Positions 53,409 to 62,549 of a DNA stretch of 64,000 nt are shown here, one piece after another. The DNA is from JALYNX01 sp963780755. Its GTDB lineage: Bacteria > Actinomycetota > Acidimicrobiia > Spongiisociales > ZC4RG35. Numbering within the stretch: the stretch's first letter is position 1; the number at the start of each line of letters is the position of its first letter. A model generated the notes under the pieces. It ran no database searches. It had not been told where the DNA came from and saw only the letters and a list, made by a program, of their open reading frames with translations. The position numbers were made by a program, and so were the translations under genes. The stretch covers positions 558,001 through 622,000 of the forward strand of contig CAWACX010000001.1 in assembly GCA_963780755.1 (NCBI GenBank). The letters run 5' to 3'.

Positions 53409-54467
53409 ATGAAGGCAATGTCCGTTGACCGCGTCCTTCTCGCCGAGCCCAGGGGCTTCTGCGCGGGCGTGGAGATGGCGATCAAGGCCTTGACCTGGAT
53501 GACCAGGATCTTCGACGGTCCCGTCTACTGCTATCACGAGATCGTCCACAACGAGTGGGTGGTCAAGGCGTTCGAGGGAGTCGGTGTGGTGTTCGTCGGG
53601 GACATCTCAGAAGTGCCCCTCGGCGCCCCGGTGATGCTCTCGGCGCACGGTTCGGCACCAGAGGTGGTCAAGGGCGCGGCCGAGCGCGCCGCCGTGGTCA
53701 TCGACGCGGTGTGCCCCCTGGTGACCAAGGTCCATCACGAGGTGAAGCGAATGGCCCGCGACGGCTACGACATCATCTATGTGGGCCACATCGGTCATGA
53801 CGAGGCGGTGGGAACCGTGGCCGAGGCACCGGCCGCCATCACCTTGGTCGAGCCCGAGACCGGCCTCCGTGACTTCGATCCCGCCGACCCGTCCAAAGTC
53901 GCACTTCTTGCACAGACCACGCTCGGGGTCCACGAGTGGATGGCCGTGATGGATGACGCGGCGGGCCGCTTTCCCGAGTTGAACACAGCACGCAAGTCAG
54001 ATCTCTGTTACGCCACCACCAATCGCCAGGATGCGGTCCTCGGGTTGACGAAAGACTGCGACCTGATCCTCGTGGTCGGCTCGCACAACTCGTCGAACAC
54101 CCAGGCGTTGGTCCGCGTCGCCCGTGAAAACGGGGTCGAGGCGCACCGGATCGACTCGGCCGGGGACATCGAGGATGAATGGCTGGAAGGGATGGAAGTG
54201 GTGGGTTTGACTGCCGGGGCCTCCGCCCCTGACCACCTGGTCCAGGAGGTCATCGACCGCCTCGCCCCGAGTCGCGGTTTCGAGTTGTGGTCGTCGATCG
54301 AAGAACGGGAGTACTTCCCGCTCCCACCCCAGCTTCGAGCATTCGTAACCACGCTCCAGGCGCTGGTCGAAGCCGGAGTGACTGCTCGGGTGCGAGCGGA
54401 GCCCGGGTGGCTCGAGAAGGATCGGGACTGGACCGCAACCGAGGCCCTCGACCTCATAAGCGTTTAG
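53409..54467 (+). CDS. ispH: 4-hydroxy-3-methylbut-2-enyl diphosphate reductase (IspH)
   Basis: The 352-residue product has the three conserved iron-sulfur cysteines, in AEPRGFCAGVEMAIKAL, DAVCPLVTKVHHEV and SDLCYATTNRQDAV, and the substrate motif GSHNSSNTQALVRVA. It makes IPP and DMAPP in the last step of the MEP isoprenoid pathway, which supplies the polyprenol carriers used by sugar transferases. ATG 53409 is used; ATG 53418 is an alternative. Confidence 0.95.
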   Translation: MKAMSVDRVLLAEPRGFCAGVEMAIKALTWMTRIFDGPVYCYHEIVHNEWVVKAFEGVGVVFVGDISEVPLGAPVMLSAHGSAPEVVKGAAERAAVVIDAVCPLVTKVHHEVKRMARDGYDIIYVGHIGHDEAVGTVAEAPAAITLVEPETGLRDFDPADPSKVALLAQTTLGVHEWMAVMDDAAGRFPELNTARKSDLCYATTNRQDAVLGLTKDCDLILVVGSHNSSNTQALVRVARENGVEAHRIDSAGDIEDEWLEGMEVVGLTAGASAPDHLVQEVIDRLAPSRGFELWSSIEEREYFPLPPQLRAFVTTLQALVEAGVTARVRAEPGWLEKDRDWTATEALDLISV

Positions 54468-54504
54468 GGATCGCCCTTGGAGCCAGAATGTCGGCTCCGG
54501 TGAG

Positions 54505-55824
54505 ATGCACATGAGCTCGCTGCCAGTAGTCGCCGTCGTCGGCCGGCCCAATGTCGGCAAGTCGACCCTCGTCAACCGAATCATCGGGTCCCGCACCGCC
54601 GTGGTGGAGGAGAGCAGCGGCGTCACGCGTGACCGGCGGGAGTTCGAGGCCGACTGGAGCGGTAGGCGATTCATGATCGTCGACACCGGCGGATGGGAGG
54701 TCAAACCGGACGGGGATATCAACCTCTCGATTCGGGAACAGGCGGAGGCGGCAGTCTCCGGCGCCGACACCGTGCTCTTGGTCGTCGACGCCACCACCGA
54801 GCTGACCGATGACGACACCGGTGTCATCTCGATTCTCCGCTCCTCGGGCTTGCCCGTGGTGCTGGCCGCCAACAAGGTCGACGACGCCTCGCTGGAGGGG
54901 AACATCGACCGCTTCTGGGGCCTGGGCCTCGGGGAGCCACGCCCGATAAGTGCCTACCACGGCCGGGGGGTGGGTGACCTGCTCGACGATGTCGTCGGCG
55001 CCCTGCCGGAGAGCGGGCGCGCCGCTGAGCCGAGCGACCTGCCGCGTATCGCGATCATCGGCCGGCCCAATGTCGGCAAGTCGACGCTTCTGAACCGGCT
55101 TGCGGGAGAGGACCGGGTGATCGTCTCCGAGGTGCCGGGCACGACCCGCGATCCGATCGACATCGAGGTGGAACTGGGTGGTTCGCGGGTCCGACTGGTG
55201 GACACCGCCGGGATACGGCGCAAGCCCCAGATCACGGACGACGCCGACTTCTACTCGGTGCTTCGAGCCCGCGAGGCGTTGCAGGAGGCCGATGTCGCAC
55301 TCCTTCTGGTCGATGCGGTCGAGGGCGTCACCCATCAGGACCAGCGGATCGCCCGGGAGGTCGTGGATGCCGGTGTCGGCCTCGTCGTGATCCTCAACAA
55401 ATGGGACTCGATCGACGAGGAGCAGCGTGAGATGACCGAGAGGTCGCTTCCCGACCGGCTCGCATTCGTGGGATGGGCCCCGGTGATCAGGATGTCGGCC
55501 CGCACCGGGTCCAAGGTCGGGCGGCTCCCGGAGGCCATCGGAGCGGTCATGGAGGCGCGCGAGTCACGGATCCCTACCGGCCAACTCAATCGGGTGACCC
55601 GAGAGTGGGTCAACGCACACCCGCCACCGGTTCGGAAGGGGCGAAGACCGAAGATCCATTACGTGGTGCAGGCCGGGGTGGCTCCACCGACATTCGTGCT
55701 CTTCATCTCAGGAGGGGAGCTGGGCGAGGACTACCACCGATTCCTCGAGAACCGGCTCCGCGATGAGGCCGACTTCACGGGCACTCCGATTCACATCGTC
55801 TCCCGGGCGGGGGAGAGGCGGTGA
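54505..55824 (+). CDS. der: Ribosome-assembly GTPase Der (EngA)
   Basis: The 439-residue product has two tandem GTPase domains, each beginning GRPNVGKSTL (near residues 13 and 190), switch motifs DTGGWE and DTAGIRR, NKVD and NKWD, and a C-terminal KH-like domain (RRPKIHYVVQAGVAPPTFVL). It assists 50S assembly. Start at ATG 54505 (or 54511). Its stop overlaps the GTG of the next tiny gene. Confidence 0.95.
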   Translation: MHMSSLPVVAVVGRPNVGKSTLVNRIIGSRTAVVEESSGVTRDRREFEADWSGRRFMIVDTGGWEVKPDGDINLSIREQAEAAVSGADTVLLVVDATTELTDDDTGVISILRSSGLPVVLAANKVDDASLEGNIDRFWGLGLGEPRPISAYHGRGVGDLLDDVVGALPESGRAAEPSDLPRIAIIGRPNVGKSTLLNRLAGEDRVIVSEVPGTTRDPIDIEVELGGSRVRLVDTAGIRRKPQITDDADFYSVLRAREALQEADVALLLVDAVEGVTHQDQRIAREVVDAGVGLVVILNKWDSIDEEQREMTERSLPDRLAFVGWAPVIRMSARTGSKVGRLPEAIGAVMEARESRIPTGQLNRVTREWVNAHPPPVRKGRRPKIHYVVQAGVAPPTFVLFISGGELGEDYHRFLENRLRDEADFTGTPIHIVSRAGERR

Positions 55825-55955
55825 CCGACGGGCCCCCACCCCAGGACGAGGAACGGGCCCCGTTCAGCTTTCGATTGATGATCGTCCTCGTCGTCCTCTA
55901 CCTCGGATGGCGCCTGGTCCAGGCCATCGGCTGGGTGATCGAGCAGATCGGCTGA
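55821..55955 (+). CDS. 44-residue membrane protein following der
   Basis: GTG 55821, sharing the der stop (GTGA), opens a 44-codon frame. A Pro/Asp/Glu-rich start (TDGPPPQDEERAPFSFR) is followed by a single membrane helix, LMIVLVVLYLGWRLVQAIGW. The coupling to der and a clean membrane helix suggest a real product. Function unknown. Confidence 0.5.
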   Translation: MTDGPPPQDEERAPFSFRLMIVLVVLYLGWRLVQAIGWVIEQIG

Positions 55956-55977
55956 GGCAGTCGGTAGCCCGAACCAT

Positions 55978-56020
55978 TTGCACTACCGGCGTAGTGGAAA
56001 TATCGTTAGCTACCGAACGA
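55978..56020 (+). promoter_or_regulatory. Promoter and palindromic operators of the imelysin cassette
   Basis: A -35-like TTGCAC (55978-55983) and -10-like TATCGT (56001-56006) are 17 bp apart. A perfect inverted repeat, CACTAC-CGGC-GTAGTG (55981-55996), overlaps the -35 and spacer. A second, TCGTT-N8-AACGA (56003-56020), covers the -10 and the start region. Such placement fits binding of a dimeric repressor. Given the iron-linked genes downstream, an iron-sensing Fur/DtxR-like protein is possible, but neither repeat matches a known consensus closely. Confidence 0.5.
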
Positions 56021-56041
56021 TTCGGGAACCGAGGAGAACCC

Positions 56042-57178
<1,137 letters not shown>

Positions 57179-57179
57179 G

Positions 57180-58565
57180 ATGCCCTGTGTCCCCGGGTCG
57201 GCTCGAAGGCATGCCCGGGCCGGGCTTCTGGCTCTCACAGCCATGAGCTTGGTGGCGGCTTGCCTGGGCCCACCCGGTGACCTCCTCGAGCCGGAGAGCG
57301 GGGGAGAGGGGACGACCGATTCTTCGAACCGCGACGCCTTTGGCAACGCGGCCCGCAACCTGAGCAGCGAGGAGCGGCGGACATTCGAAGTCGGAGACAG
57401 CTTCTTCACCCAGAACTGGGTGACTGCTCCCGCTTCGACAGAGGCCCGCGACGGTCTGGGCCCGCTCTTCAACGCCCAGGCGTGCGCCTCGTGCCATGTC
57501 CGCGATGGGCGGGGGAGCCCTGAGGCCGGCGAGATCGGACTCCTGTTCCGCCTCGGGCTCCACGGCGGTGAGGCACAGATGCCGGAGCCGGTCTACGGGG
57601 GTCAGTTCCAGGACCGGGGGATCCTTGGCGTGCCAGCGGAGGGCACCGTGACCAGGCTCTTTGTCGAGGAGCCGGGAGCCTTCGGCGATGGTGAGACCTT
57701 CACCTTGCGTCGGCCGGTCTTTGAGTTCGAGGACCTCGCCTATGGCCCGATCTCCGTGGACGTGATGACATCGCCGAGGCTGGCCCCACCGGTCTTCGGG
57801 TCGGGCCTGCTCGAAGCGATCTCGGAGCAGGACATCATCGACGCCGCCGACCCGGATGATGCTGACGAGGACGGGATCTCGGGACGGCCAAATATGGTCC
57901 TCGACGCTCTCAGTGGCGAGATGATGCTGGGGCGCTTCGGCTGGAAGGCCAATGTCGCATCGGTCGAGGAGCAGGTGGCGGCAGCGTTCGTCGGGGACAT
58001 CGGGATCACGAGCGATCTGTTTCCCGACGAGGCGTGTACGGACGCCCAGGCCGAGTGCATGGCGGCACCCGGCGGGGGAGACCCTGAGATCCCGGCCGAT
58101 CGGTTGGAGAAGGTCGTCTTCTACTCGCGGACTCTCGCGGTGCCGGCTCGGAGGGGCCTGGAGTCGCCCGAGGTTTCGGCGGGAGCCCAACATTTCGTCG
58201 ACCTCCAGTGCGCGAGCTGCCATCAGCCTCGTCAGGAGACAGGGGAGTCCACCATCGATGCCCTCGCCAATCAGGTCATCTTCCCATTCACCGATCTCCT
58301 GCTCCACGACATGGGCCCCGACCTCGCCGACGGTCGCCCTGATGGCGAGGCAACCGGGTCGGAGTGGCGGACGCCACCTCTCTGGGGCATTGGCCTCACC
58401 GAGACGGTCTCCGGTGACACCTTCTTCCTCCACGATGGAAGGGCGCGAACCCTGGAAGAGGCGATCCTGTGGCATGGGGGAGAAGCCGGTACCTCGACAG
58501 ACCGGTTCAAGGAGATGTCTGCGTCGCAGCGCTCAGAGTTGATCGCGTTCCTGGAGTCACTGTGA
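57180..58565 (+). CDS. Di-haem oxidoreductase (DHOR) lipoprotein
   Basis: The 461-residue product has two c-type haem sites: Cys102-x-x-Cys105-His106 (ACASCHVRDGRGSPE) and Cys344-x-x-Cys347-His348 (LQCASCHQPRQETGES). It has the DHOR/peroxidase-like layout, including TPPLWGIGLTETVSGDTFFL and HDGRARTLEEAILWHGGEA. The N terminus ends in a lipoprotein-like LVAACLG, so it should be tethered outside the membrane. In other bacteria DHOR genes sit next to imelysin genes and are thought to help take up or reduce iron. ATG begins 1 bp after the imelysin stop. Confidence 0.9.
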   Translation: MPCVPGSARRHARAGLLALTAMSLVAACLGPPGDLLEPESGGEGTTDSSNRDAFGNAARNLSSEERRTFEVGDSFFTQNWVTAPASTEARDGLGPLFNAQACASCHVRDGRGSPEAGEIGLLFRLGLHGGEAQMPEPVYGGQFQDRGILGVPAEGTVTRLFVEEPGAFGDGETFTLRRPVFEFEDLAYGPISVDVMTSPRLAPPVFGSGLLEAISEQDIIDAADPDDADEDGISGRPNMVLDALSGEMMLGRFGWKANVASVEEQVAAAFVGDIGITSDLFPDEACTDAQAECMAAPGGGDPEIPADRLEKVVFYSRTLAVPARRGLESPEVSAGAQHFVDLQCASCHQPRQETGESTIDALANQVIFPFTDLLLHDMGPDLADGRPDGEATGSEWRTPPLWGIGLTETVSGDTFFLHDGRARTLEEAILWHGGEAGTSTDRFKEMSASQRSELIAFLESL

Positions 58566-59608
58566 GAAGGAGGGCGATCACCCTGATCCTGGGGGCAGTG
58601 GTAATGGCGGCCTGCGCTTCGGGGCCGGGGGAGGCAGAGGTGGTGGCTTCGATCACCAACGCCTCGCTCCTTCCCGCTCTCGAGGGATCAAGTCATGGTG
58701 CTGCCGACCTGAAGTCGGCCGCCGGTGAGTTCTGCGCCAATCCCACCAGCGCCAACCGTGACGCGCTCGCCGAATCCTGGGGGGTGTCGAAAGCAGAGTG
58801 GGGCCACGCCTGGCTCACCACCTGGTTCGGCCCGGCGGACATGTTGCGCACCGTGTCCCGGGTCGATTACCAGCCGATCGATGAGGAGGCGATTGAAGAG
58901 CTCTTGGCCTCAACCGAGCCGCTCGACGCCGATTACATGATGAACCAGGCGTCGTCGACACAACGAGGTTTGGGCGCCGTCGAGTACCTGGTCCACGGCG
59001 AGAGCGACCCCGGTGAAGAAAGGCGATGTGAGCTCCTCACTGCCACGGTGGAGGTCGTCGCATCGGAGACCGATGCATTGGAAAAGGCCTGGTCGGAGAG
59101 CCATCAGGATGGGGCACCCTTTGCGGAGTCGTTTGCCGGGGAATCGATGCCGTCGAACGATGCATTGGGTGAGTTGGTCTCCGCCGCCGTCGAGACGCTC
59201 AAGCAACAGTCTCTGTTCCAGGTAGGGAAGGCGATCGGGATCTCAGCATCCGAAGCCGACCCGGAGGCCATCCCCGAAGGCGAGGCCGGATTCGCCTCCG
59301 AGTTCTACCGGGCCCAGCTGGAGTCGATCCAGTCGATGATGGAAGCCGGGGCTCCCGATTCTCTCGGAGACTTGATCGAAGCCCGCTCGCCGGAGGTCAA
59401 GGCTCGTATCGACGAGCACCTCGATGGGGCCTTAGCCGAACTGGACGCGATCGAGGGCCCGATGCGGGAGATCGCGGCTGATGCGCCGGACGACCTCGCT
59501 CCTCTCTACGAGCACCTCTCGGAGCTGCTCTCCGCATTCGAGTCAGACGTCGTGTCGCTTCTCGACATCACCCTCGGCTTCTCGGACACCGACGGGGACA
59601 CCGGTTGA
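58562..59608 (+). CDS. Second imelysin-like lipoprotein
   Basis: The 348-residue product starts at GTG 58562 (overlapping the DHOR stop) with a lipoprotein signal, LGAVVMAACASG. The region that is Gly-x-His-x-x-Glu in the first imelysin reads RGLGAVEYLVHGE, keeping the Glu but losing the His. This is the pattern of the partner imelysin found beside DHOR in proteobacterial clusters (GFPALEYL-like). It may bind iron or haem differently from the first. It is strongly linked with its neighbours by overlaps. Confidence 0.8.
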   Translation: MRRRAITLILGAVVMAACASGPGEAEVVASITNASLLPALEGSSHGAADLKSAAGEFCANPTSANRDALAESWGVSKAEWGHAWLTTWFGPADMLRTVSRVDYQPIDEEAIEELLASTEPLDADYMMNQASSTQRGLGAVEYLVHGESDPGEERRCELLTATVEVVASETDALEKAWSESHQDGAPFAESFAGESMPSNDALGELVSAAVETLKQQSLFQVGKAIGISASEADPEAIPEGEAGFASEFYRAQLESIQSMMEAGAPDSLGDLIEARSPEVKARIDEHLDGALAELDAIEGPMREIAADAPDDLAPLYEHLSELLSAFESDVVSLLDITLGFSDTDGDTG

Positions 59609-60906
59609 GCTGGGCTGAACTGCGACGTGTCGCATTGCGGCCGGTCGACGGGGCGTCGGCGGCCGTGTTTCGGATCGGGGTCGGATTGGTGGGCCTGGTG
59701 CTGTCGTGGCGCTTCTTCGCCAACGGATGGGTCGATTCGCTGTTCGTCGATCCTGCCTTTCATTTCACCTACCCCGGCTTCGAGTGGGTGCGGGTCTGGC
59801 CGGGGTGGGGGATGCACGCCCATTTCGGGCTCATCGCCCTCGCGTCGTTGGGCGTTCTTCTCGGGTGGGGCACGAGACTCTGCGCCGCGTTGCTCGCTCT
59901 GCTGGTCGCGTATGTGGAGCTGATCGACCGCAGCCTGTACCTGAACCATTACTACTGGTTGGTCCTGACGGCAGCCCTCCTCGTGTTCCTACCGGTCGAT
60001 CGTGTGCTCGCGGTCGGAGGCAGGTCCGACAGATCGCACCTGATCCCGGTGTGGGTGGTCTGGCTGCTCCGGTTCCAGGTAGGGATGGTCTATTTCTTCT
60101 CCGGCCTGGCCAAAGTCAATGGCGACTGGCTGGGCCGGGGGGAGCCGCTGGCCACCTGGCTCCCTGCGCGGTCCGAGTTGTGGTTGATCGGGCCGTTGCT
60201 CGCGATCCCCGCGACCGCGGTGGCCATGGCCTGGCTGGGCGCTTTCTTCGACCTCACCATCGTTGGCTGGTTGTCGATCAGGCGCACCCGGCCCTACGCC
60301 TTCGCGACGCTCGTCGGGTTCCACACCCTCACCTGGCTGCTGTTCCCGGCGATCGGTGTCTTCCCCCTGCTGATGACGATCTCGGCGACCGTGTTCTTCG
60401 AGCCGGCATGGCCGCGACGATTCCTCTCCGCTCCCGCCCCTGCGACATCGGAGCCCCGATTCTCGATGAGCCGGCTGGGGGTCGGCGTTGCCGCCCTCTA
60501 CCTGGGGTTGATGGTGATGCTGCCGTTGCGTCATCACCTCATTCCCGGTGACGTGAAATGGACCGGCGAGGGATACCTCGGGTCGTGGCAGGTGATGCTC
60601 ACCGAGAAGTCGGCATCGACGACTTTCCTGGTCACGGACCCGGACAACGGGCGGACCTGGACAGTCCCGGCACCCCCGGTGTTGACTGCGCGCCAGCAAG
60701 CTGTTCTGGGCACCGACCCGGTGATGATCATGCAGACCGCCGACCTCATCGCCTCCGAACTGGGCGGGGTGAGCGTCGCTGCCGACGTGGACCTCTCGTT
60801 CAACGGCCGGCCCTCGACCCAGTACACGGACCCGTCGGTCGATCTCACCAGCCTCTCCCACCGCGACCCGGTGCGAGAGTGGTTGATGGCTGAGCCCGTG
60901 GATTAG
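59605..60906 (+). CDS. HTTM (vitamin K carboxylase-like) membrane protein
   Basis: The 433-residue product starts inside the stop of the second imelysin gene (GTTGAG, ATG-less TTG start at 59605). The N-terminal part has HTTM signatures: FRIGVGLVGLVLSWRFFANG, LLVAYVELIDRSLYLNHYYW (the conserved NHYYW), and FFSGLAKVNGDWL. About eight membrane segments precede a soluble C-terminal part. HTTM proteins share a fold with vitamin-K-dependent gamma-carboxylase; many bacterial members are uncharacterised. Its place after two imelysins and a DHOR suggests that it completes an iron or haem membrane system. Confidence 0.85.
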   Translation: MSWAELRRVALRPVDGASAAVFRIGVGLVGLVLSWRFFANGWVDSLFVDPAFHFTYPGFEWVRVWPGWGMHAHFGLIALASLGVLLGWGTRLCAALLALLVAYVELIDRSLYLNHYYWLVLTAALLVFLPVDRVLAVGGRSDRSHLIPVWVVWLLRFQVGMVYFFSGLAKVNGDWLGRGEPLATWLPARSELWLIGPLLAIPATAVAMAWLGAFFDLTIVGWLSIRRTRPYAFATLVGFHTLTWLLFPAIGVFPLLMTISATVFFEPAWPRRFLSAPAPATSEPRFSMSRLGVGVAALYLGLMVMLPLRHHLIPGDVKWTGEGYLGSWQVMLTEKSASTTFLVTDPDNGRTWTVPAPPVLTARQQAVLGTDPVMIMQTADLIASELGGVSVAADVDLSFNGRPSTQYTDPSVDLTSLSHRDPVREWLMAEPVD

Positions 60907-60924
60907 GTCGCTGTTCGACGAATC

Positions 60925-60951
60925 GTCACCTTTTTGAAACACGGCTGAAAC
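60925..60951 (+). promoter_or_regulatory. GlnR box upstream of amtB
   Basis: GTCAC-N6-GAAAC-N6-GAAAC, with half-sites at 60925-60929, 60936-60940 and 60947-60951, follows the 11-bp periodicity of the actinobacterial GlnR operator (GTnAC-N6-GaAAC). It is 48 bp before the amtB ATG. amtB, glnK and glnD are established GlnR targets in streptomycetes. Nitrogen limitation should therefore induce this operon. Confidence 0.82.
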
Positions 60952-60998
60952 AGATCTCTCCCCACCATCGCCGCCGAACCCGAGGTGAGGAGGTACGG

Positions 60999-62201
60999 AT
61001 GGATCCGGGCACCATTGCCTGGTTGCTCGTGTCGAGCGCGTTGGTGTTGTTCATGACCCCTGGGCTGGCCCTTTTCTATGGAGGGATGGTCCGCTCCAAG
61101 AACGTGCTCAGCATGTTGATGAACAACTTCTTCACGATCTCGATCGTGACCGTGGTCTGGTTGTTGGTGGGCTACACGATCGCCTTCGGTGGCGATGTCG
61201 GCGGAGGCTTCTTCGGGAACTTCGAGTTCCTGGGTTGGGAAGGGCTCTCCGGCGACGCCTTGCTGTTCGCCATCTTCCAGATGATGTTCGCCATCATCAC
61301 CCCGGCCCTGATCACCGGAGCCGTTGCCGAGCGCATGAAGTTCTCGGCATGGATCCTGTTCATCACGCTGTGGTCGATCTTCGTCTATCCGGTTGTGGCC
61401 CACTGGGGCTTCGCCGCCGATGGACTGCTGTTCGCCAATGGCGTTCGCGACTTCGCGGGTGGCCTGGTGGTCCACGTCAACGCCGGGATCGCGGCTCTGG
61501 CACTGATCTTTGTCCTCGGGCCAAGGCGAGGGTTCAGGGAGGAGTCGTTCCGACCCCATTCCCTGCCCCTCACCTTGCTCGGCACCGGGATCCTGTGGTT
61601 CGGGTGGTTCGGTTTCAACGCCGGCTCTGCACTCGCCGCCGATGGCATCGCCATCACCGCCTTTGCCACGACGCAGGTGGCGGCGGCCGTTGCCGCCTTG
61701 GGCTGGGTGATCGCAGAGTGGTGGAAAACGGGCAAGCCGACCACGCTCGGCGCGGCCTCAGGCGCGGTCGCCGGCCTGGTGGCGATCACTCCTTGTGCCG
61801 GGTTCGTGACACCAATGGCTGCGGTGGCGATCGGCTTGATCGCCGGAGTGCTCTGCTACTTCGCCGTCAGCTTGAAGTTCAGGCTCAACTACGACGACTC
61901 GCTCGATGTGATCGGGATCCACCTCGTAGGGGGGATCGTCGGATCGCTTCTGCTGGGGGTGTTTGCATCCACGGCCGTCAATGAGGCGGTTGGGTCGGAC
62001 GGCCTCCTCTTCGGGGGCACCGGCTTCTTCCTCAAGCAACTGCTCGGCCTAGCCGCGGTCATCGTCTACAGCTTCGTGGCCTCCTACTTGCTGGCCCGAT
62101 TGACCAAGGCGATAACCGGGCTCCGGGTCGACGAGAAAGCGGAGATCGACGGTCTCGACATCTCCCTCCACGAAGAACGCGCCTACGTTTCGGCGGAGTG
62201 A
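60999..62201 (+). CDS. amtB: Ammonium transporter AmtB
   Basis: The 400-residue product has about eleven membrane segments. Family marks are FYGGMVRSKNVLSMLMNNFF near the start and FAGGLVVHVNAGIAALALIF, and the late VIGIHLVGGIVGSLLLGVFA holds one of the pore histidines. AGGAGG lies five bases ahead of the ATG. It is followed by glnK 9 bp downstream and controlled by a GlnR box. It imports ammonium for glutamine synthesis. Confidence 0.96.
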   Translation: MDPGTIAWLLVSSALVLFMTPGLALFYGGMVRSKNVLSMLMNNFFTISIVTVVWLLVGYTIAFGGDVGGGFFGNFEFLGWEGLSGDALLFAIFQMMFAIITPALITGAVAERMKFSAWILFITLWSIFVYPVVAHWGFAADGLLFANGVRDFAGGLVVHVNAGIAALALIFVLGPRRGFREESFRPHSLPLTLLGTGILWFGWFGFNAGSALAADGIAITAFATTQVAAAVAALGWVIAEWWKTGKPTTLGAASGAVAGLVAITPCAGFVTPMAAVAIGLIAGVLCYFAVSLKFRLNYDDSLDVIGIHLVGGIVGSLLLGVFASTAVNEAVGSDGLLFGGTGFFLKQLLGLAAVIVYSFVASYLLARLTKAITGLRVDEKAEIDGLDISLHEERAYVSAE

Positions 62202-62210
62202 GGAAGGAAC

Positions 62211-62549
62211 ATGAAACTCATCATCGCTTATATCAAGCCGTTCAAACTGGATGAGGTGAAGGCCAGCCTGCGGGGCATAGGCGTCACCGGGATGTCGGTC
62301 GGCGAGGTCAGAGGGTTCGGGAGGCAGTCAGGGCAGACCGAGGTCTACCGTGGCGCCGAGTACCAGGTGGACTTCGTCCCCAAGACCAGGATCGAGGTGG
62401 CAGTGGACGACGACGCCGCTCCCAGGGCGGTTGAAGCAATCGAATCCGCATCGCGCACCGGCGAGATCGGGGACGGCAAGATCCTCGTGTTGGGCATCGA
62501 GGAGGTCGTCAGGATCAGGACCGGTGAACGGGGGGCAGACGCTTTGTGA
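62211..62549 (+). CDS. glnK: Nitrogen regulatory protein PII (GlnK/GlnB)
   Basis: This 112-residue PII trimer protein begins KLIIAYIKPFKLDEVKASLR. The T-loop has Tyr51 in TEVYRGAEYQVDFVPK, the uridylylation or adenylylation site, and the C-terminal IGDGKILVLGIEEVVRIRTG is the PROSITE region. GlnK blocks AmtB when nitrogen is plentiful. It lies directly after amtB, and glnD starts in its stop, so all three are coupled. Confidence 0.96.
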   Translation: MKLIIAYIKPFKLDEVKASLRGIGVTGMSVGEVRGFGRQSGQTEVYRGAEYQVDFVPKTRIEVAVDDDAAPRAVEAIESASRTGEIGDGKILVLGIEEVVRIRTGERGADAL

